64,000 nt of DNA from Mesorhizobium sangaii (lineage in GTDB: Bacteria; Pseudomonadota; Alphaproteobacteria; Rhizobiales; Rhizobiaceae), in contig NZ_JACHEF010000011.1 of assembly GCF_014207355.1 (NCBI RefSeq), positions 20,701-84,700 of the forward strand. Reading direction: 5' to 3'. Position numbers and translations under genes: made by a program. The notes under the pieces were generated by a model. The model was not told the origin of the DNA, searched no databases, and saw only the letters and a list, made by a program, of their open reading frames with translations. Of the stretch, positions 59,714-64,000 are shown piece after piece; the first letter of the stretch is position 1, and every line of letters starts with the position of its first letter.

Positions 59714-60965
59714 ATGAATACCGACGCTTTCACGGCACACGAGTCCAACGTTCGCCGCTATGGCCGGTCATTTCCGACAGTCTTTACGAAAGCCCTTGGG
59801 GCGACAATCTGGGACGAGACCGGCAACCCATATATCGATTTCCTTGTAGGGTCCGGCGCACTCAACTACGGACATAACAACCCGAATATTATTGCACCAG
59901 CAATCGAATATCTCGTTGGCGAGAACATTCTTCTATCGCTTGATATGTATACAGCGGCAAAACGTGAGTTCATTGAGGTTTTTGTCGAGTCGATTCTGAA
60001 ACCCAGGGACCTTTCATACAAGATACAGTTTCCTGGGCCGACCGGTACAAACGCTAACGAAGCAGCGCTGGCGCTGGCGCGAAAATATACCGGCCGCTCG
60101 AGCGTCATGGCCTTCACAAATGCGTTCCACGGCATGTCACTCGGCTCGCTGGCGGTGTCGGGTTCCGCGTCAACCAGGGAGCTGGGCGGCGTTGCTCGTC
60201 ACGATGTGATCCGTGTCCCTTACGACAGCTATCCGAACCAAATTTTCGATACCGCGAGTTACATCGACTGCGTGTTGGGCGACCCAGGGAGCGGCATCGA
60301 AAAGCCCGCCGCAATCATCCTGGAGACCATCCAGGCAGAAGGCGGCATGAACGCCGCATCCGCAGCTTGGCTCATAGAAATTCAGCGCAGCACGGCGTGG
60401 TTTTGATCGTCGACGACATTCAGGCAGGTTAGGTGCGGGCCGAACGGGCGATTTCTTCTCCTTCGAGTTCGCGAAAATCGAACCGGACATCGTGTGCCTT
60501 TCCAAGTCCCTGAGCGGTTCAGGTAGTCCATTCTCCATTGTTCTTATTCGCCCCGACATGGACATATGGAATCCCGGAGAACATAGCGGGACCTTCAGAG
60601 GCAACAATTTCGCCTTCGTGACGGCAGGGGCCATGTGCAAAATGTGGTCGGACGGGCGGTTTACTGCAGGCGTCGAGCGGACAGCCCTCAAGTTGCAAAC
60701 GCACCTTGACCGCCTCATTGCGAAATTTCCCAAGTTCATTGAACAAAAGCGCGGCCGCGGTCTGATGGCGGGCCTCAAGTGCCGTTCGCAGGCCGTTGTC
60801 GGTCGTGTGCACGATGTCGCGTTCGAAAATGGCCTGCTGATCGAATCTTCAGGGCCAAATCGCGACGTCATCAAAGTCCTGCCGCCGATAACCATCACCG
60901 ATGTCGAACTCGATCATGGCATCGCCATCCTTGATCACGCACTACAGGAGCAAGCCAATGACTAA
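59714..60965 (+). pseudogene. EctB-like class III aminotransferase, frameshifted
   Basis: The N-terminal 225 residues match diaminobutyrate-2-oxoglutarate aminotransferases: YGRSFPTVFTKALGATIWDE, FPGPTGTNANEAALALARKY and TNAFHGMSLGSLAVSGS. The frame breaks near 60390; HGVVLIVDDIQAG carries the PLP aspartate in the next frame, and the PLP lysine region CLSKSLSGSGSPFSIVLIRP follows in a third. The end is GENGLLIESSG-like sequence up to 60965. Three frames mean no active enzyme. The last eight bases overlap the start of the next relic. Confidence 0.85.
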
Positions 60966-61700
60966 CCAACTATCTCAACCGCCAGCCATCTCGCCTCTTG
61001 CCATCAGAGAACGAACCGGCTCGATCAGCACTGCGGAGATCATCTCAGTGCTGAAAGGTGAGATCACCGGTCTGCACATCAAGCAGGCCTTCAGCACCGA
61101 AATAGCCGACGAGATCACTGCGAACTTCAGTGGCAGTCCCGGTCTCAAGGAGCGTAAAGATGGGGTGCCCGGACAATATGTCGGCGCATCCCATTACAGG
61201 AAGGATGCAGCCACCTATTTCGCAGAGGCGGAAACTGCGCGACCGTACGTCGACGCCCTTTTTGAGAATTTGGTTGATCCGGTCCGAGCATTATTCGACG
61301 CGTTGAAGCGCGAGCTTCACAAACAGGGCATTGAATTGCGGCTGGCCCGTTCGTAACACGGTCAGGCTAATATTTGTCGCGCTCTCAGTTGGTCTGGCAG
61401 CGGCACATTTTCCTTGGACCCCCACGACGATGTCGCTCAACTCGTATGTCCTGGGAACGATTACGAGCTTTCTGCGGTGGCGCACAACACCGTCGCAGCG
61501 CTCAACTTCTATCCCAGCATGGCCGAGGAAGGTGGCAATCTGCGGCTCTGGAGCCATAAGCCGACAGTCGCGGATCGAAAGTCGCAGGGTGTGGAGACCA
61601 CGGGTTATCCCTAACCCGCTGCCATTCACCAGGATAATTCAGGATGCCTGCCGTATCGCGTCGGACCGCCTTTTGGTTGGGTGTAAGAGAGCGATAGGCG
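60958..61700 (+). pseudogene. 2-oxoglutarate/Fe(II) oxygenase, frameshifted
   Basis: An intact first part of 132 codons (MTNQLSQPPAISPLAIRERT) ends after DALKRELHKQGIELRLARS. The continuation in other frames gives FSLDPHDDVAQLVCPGNDYE, with the HxD iron ligands, then AVAHNTVAALNFYPSMAEEG, NLRLWSHKPTVADR and TTGYPYPLPFT. This matches small 2OG-Fe(II) dioxygenases. The second histidine region is not clearly preserved. It starts within the end of the aminotransferase gene, so the two formed an operon, possibly for a modified amino acid. Confidence 0.7.
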
Positions 61701-61740
61701 ACCCACGGACAATCAAAATTCAGGGCGAAAACAGATAACA

Positions 61741-62280
61741 GGTCGAATAACTGCTTGGATTGGGCATTATCATTGGCCTGGTCGAGAAATCGGCCGAACT
61801 CGACCTTCGACGGGACCAAAGAAAACTGGTCGGACACCCTGGTTGCCAGCCCTCGAAGTTGAGAGCCCGCGGTCATTGGCCGGCGCTCCATAGTCTCTGC
61901 TCCCCAGCCATTTGCGCTGGATGTTGTCATTGGTTGACAAAGCTGCCGGCTGTAAGGCTGCGGCTCTGCCCGCCGTCCTCGGCCAGCATCGCCAAAGCTG
62001 TATCACGTTCCTGAGGCGCGGAAGGTTATTATCGAGTTAAACGTAGGTTAAGAAAGCTTATCGGAAAGTATAATCTCGGTAATAAATGTTCGAATATCAT
62101 GTCCGATGTCCACACGTGTTCTGCACACTGCGCCAGTTGACCGGCGTGCCGCCGTCCTGCTCCAAAAAGAAAGTCACGGCAAATTTTTGCCAAGCTTGGG
62201 AGTGATGAAGTGGACAGCCTCCGCTCCAGGCATCGAAGTGCCATGGCGTGGCTGTCAAAAGTCACCTAGGGAGAGCCGTC
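61741..62280. other. Stretch without a recognised gene
   Basis: About 540 bases with short overlapping frames only. The AT-rich part near 62030-62100 stands out from the GC-rich surroundings but shows no clear motif. Confidence 0.4.
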
Positions 62281-62325
62281 CATGGAAGAGATTGCCACAA
62301 TCGGTTTTGATATCGCCAAGTAGAA
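62281..62325 (+). mobile_element. IS110-family (IS1111-like) transposase, first codons only
   Basis: ATGGAAGAGATTGCCACAAT and onward codes MEEIATIGFDIAK and then stops, matching the typical MEEIxTIGLDIAKxVFQVHG start of IS1111-type transposases. It is cut by the IS6-type relic that follows. Confidence 0.55.
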
Positions 62326-62329
62326 GGAC

Positions 62330-62857
62330 TTGAGTCCCGTCTATCTTCCAATCTCCGGGGGCTTCAGCCGATGCCGGGAGCGATCCTGCAGGCGAGTCGT
62401 GGTCTCGCAGGAGATAAGCGCCTCCTGGTTGGTCTGACTGCCATTGATGACCACGCGATCGGCCGGCATGACAGTTCGGCGCTCTGCTAACAAAGCAGCT
62501 TCGCTGCAGGCAGATCGCGGTGCTCAGCGAACTGTCAATGACGCGCGTTAGAATACATCCGCAGAGCGTGAACCTGAGATGGATTTCGTCAATATGCCAT
62601 CTGCCGGTGATGCCACGCTTGCGGCGGATTGAAGCGTTCCGGCAACAGAGGCGAGAAGCGAACAGTCCAGCGGTAGATCGACCGCAATGCCGCGCTCGGC
62701 CATCATCTCTTGGCAGATCACGCAGGCCGAGATTGCAGGCCAGGTACCAGCGCACGCAAAGCGGGTTAAACTGGCGTCCCGGTGACATCGCAACCCTCCG
62801 AAATTCCTTAAGACGCTCCGTGCACATGCCCGATAACCAAAACATTGCAACAGAACC
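62330..62857 (-). mobile_element. IS6-family transposase, degenerate, with one terminal repeat
   Basis: The complement gives NPLCVRWYLACNLGLRDL, then in another frame RRKRGITGRWHIDEIHLRF, matching the CVRWYLxYxLSxRDL and VTGKWHVDETY segments of IS6/IS26-type transposases. Frameshifts are numerous. The right end shows the family's terminal repeat (complement of ATTGCAACAGAACC at 62844-62857); the left end has lost its repeat. Confidence 0.7.
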
Positions 62858-63195
62858 TTCAAAAAAATTCACAGAATCTTTGCGCCCGCAGATCGCTGAC
62901 ACCGGTACCTTCACTGCAAAGTCTGAGCAGGCAAGGATGATGCTGAAGCCATGTCTCAGCCTCAAGATTATGTGCATGCGGGGCCACTTCGCCTATTATG
63001 GCGTCGGGGGAAATGCTCGGCGATTGCGATGGCTCGCCCACTAGGTCGTGAGGATATGGCGGAAATGGCTATCTCGGCTAGATCGTCAAAGCGTGTTCCG
63101 ATGGACCCGCCTTAACGAAATCCTGAAACGCCATCCGCTGCCGCCAGCCAGGATTCTTCATTCGTTTGCCACCGTGAGCGAAACTCTACCATGAG

Positions 63196-63265
63196 GAACC
63201 GGATGCGGGAAAACTGCACGTCCGGGTCTGTGAGGGGTGGGGGCAGTAACGCCCCCACCTACTCG
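63196..63265 (+). ncRNA. Group II intron 3' end: domains V and VI, relic
   Basis: The 34 bases from 63196 (GAACCGGATGCGGGAAAACT, then GCACGTCCGGGTCT) have the exact length and layout of group II intron domain V: an outer stem, a GAAA-type loop and a closing CCGG pairing. A GC-rich hairpin follows (GGTGGGGGC/GCCCCCACC, 63235-63258), suiting domain VI. The upstream intron domains and the reverse-transcriptase gene are not recognisable, so it is a remnant. Confidence 0.6.
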
Positions 63266-63299
63266 GCAATCGAGGCGCCGGACGCGGCAAGCCGGCGCC

Positions 63300-63480
63300 T
63301 GGGGGCGACCATGGGCTCGAACGAACGGGTTGGGATGGAAGACAACCTCTACCTTGAGAAAGGGAAGCTCGCCCGGTCCAATGCGGAACAGGTGGCGCGG
63401 ATGCGGGAAATCCCGACCCTCTTGACCTTTGATATCGCAACACCGGCCGAGACCAGGAGATGCTCGGTCTCAAAGGGTGG
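63300..63480 (+). pseudogene. BKACE (DUF849, beta-keto acid cleavage enzyme) C-terminal relic
   Basis: NERVGMEDNLYLEKGKLARS, then NAEQVARMREI and LTFDIATPAETR, match the last 55 residues of BKACE enzymes (xVRVGLEDNLYLxxGxxAxSN). The preceding sequence is the intron relic, so only the tail of the gene remains. Confidence 0.75.
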
Positions 63481-63862
63481 GAGCATGCCGATGGTTGAGA
63501 CGCGACAGGTGGTAGAGCGCGTGACGGTCAGGAGGGCAATTGAAGTCCCCGAGGCGCCATACACGGCCGAGACTTCCAAGAGCCACAGCCAATTCCTGCG
63601 GCGGGCGGCACCCATTCACCCTGTTTTACGATCGGCCGACGGCAATCGCGTCAGCGAACGATCAATTTTTCCCAGAGCGCAGCGGAGGACTGTCATGCGT
63701 TCCTCGCCACGTTCGGAAAGTTTTCGGAGCGCTAAAGCGACGTTCAATCCGGTGAAAATCGGACTTTGCGCGCATATCCGTAAGATTTAACTGAGGCAAT
63801 ATGTGGGAGTTCCTCCGGCCATTTTTCTGTTTCAATTTGTGTTAGGCCAGCTCGTTTGCGGC
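63481..63862. other. Stretch without a recognised gene
   Basis: The plus frame from the BKACE tail stays open to 63790 but carries no family resemblance. No regulatory motif was identified. Confidence 0.4.
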
Positions 63863-64000
63863 CTAGTTCCGTTCTCTGGTCACCAGATCAACCCATAGCG
63901 CGATGCCGATTGGCAGGGCGTTGTCGTTGAAGTCGTATTCGGGATGATGAAGGGCGGCGGTCATGCCGTTGCCCATGAAGATGAAGGCGCCGGGGCACGC
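63863..64000 (-). CDS. M20-family amidohydrolase (hippurate hydrolase type), C-terminal part, cut by window edge
   Basis: The complement from the right edge reads ACPGAFIFMGNGMTAALHHP, then EYDFNDNALPIGIALWVDLV, ending at a TAG at 63863. PGAFxFxGNGxTxxLHHPxYDFND is the C-terminal signature of M20D amidohydrolases (hippurate or indole-3-acetyl-amino-acid hydrolases). It contains the last metal-ligand histidine region. Only 45 codons are visible. Members release the acyl or auxin group from amino acid conjugates, but the substrate cannot be told here. Confidence 0.8.
   Translation of the reverse strand, partial: ACPGAFIFMGNGMTAALHHPEYDFNDNALPIGIALWVDLVTRERN

Noticed and set aside
1..64000. CRISPR arrays, rRNA genes and complete tRNA genes.
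   Set aside because: No regularly spaced repeats and no conserved rRNA or tRNA sequence were seen on either strand.

Overview
The window reads as part of a symbiosis island from a legume-nodulating alphaproteobacterium, most probably Mesorhizobium. The basis is a full nifHDKENX operon with nifV-nifS, nifQ, rpoN and fdxB, a nod box ahead of noeL (Nod-factor fucosylation), a symbiotic ACC deaminase gene, high GC, and many NifA/sigma-54 promoters among decayed insertion sequences and gene fragments. The genus is inferred from gene content; no marker gene is present.

Layout. 0-3.3 kb (minus): nifW (partial), nifV, nifS, a nifU relic and an IscA/HesB gene, behind a NifA/sigma-54 promoter. 3.4-6.1 kb (plus): a copied nifH promoter and start codon now sits ahead of haem-utilisation genes hmuP-hmuS and a broken hmuT, followed by a nifQ 3' relic. 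6.7-8.45 kb: an intact hipBA toxin-antitoxin pair with its own operator. 8.9-11.8 kb: relics of an IS110-type transposase, AbiE and nadC around one DUF982 gene. 11.9-17.2 kb (minus): five tightly packed genes (group II PLP decarboxylase, fatty-acid-desaturase-like enzyme, O-acetylhomoserine sulfhydrylase-like enzyme, C26 gamma-glutamyl hydrolase, EamA exporter). They resemble the logic of rhizobitoxine synthesis and are the strongest candidate here for an undescribed system. 18-19.3 kb: an MFS exporter. 19.4-25.6 kb (plus): a NifA-type promoter and a P450, ferredoxin, SnoaL-like, double-SDR and luciferase-like monooxygenase cluster. 25.8-28.9 kb: fdxB relic and nifQ (plus) facing rpoN and prxS (minus).

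29.4-32.4 kb is mostly debris (a repeat of the P450 upstream region, IS21 istA, cytochrome c peroxidase), but it holds a strong NifA/sigma-54 promoter with two upstream sites. 32.4-37.2 kb: a MacAB-type exporter with its outer-membrane lipoprotein. 37.6-39.7 kb: a TolC relic, a PemK-like toxin gene and an IS1-like transposase relic. 39.8-48.1 kb: nifHDKENX plus a DUF269 gene. 48.1-52.4 kb: an insertion carrying an atypical response regulator, a universal stress protein, a fixH relic and a sigma-54-driven thioredoxin/TPR protein. This insertion separates nifX-DUF269 from DUF683-fdxB and is flanked by a partial duplication. 53.8-58.6 kb: exoX-like gene, acdS, a methyltransferase, truncated nolK, noeL and a nod box. 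58.6-64 kb is largely decayed (IS3, EctB-like aminotransferase, 2OG-Fe oxygenase, IS110, IS6, group II intron 3' end, BKACE), ending in a partial amidohydrolase.

Functionally the window combines nitrogenase structural and cofactor genes, the sigma factor that transcribes them, accessory genes that appear to have acquired NifA/sigma-54 promoters, and up to two ways of lowering plant ethylene (ACC breakdown by acdS and, by hypothesis, a vinylglycine-type inhibitor). All calls come from reading the sequence; no database search was run.
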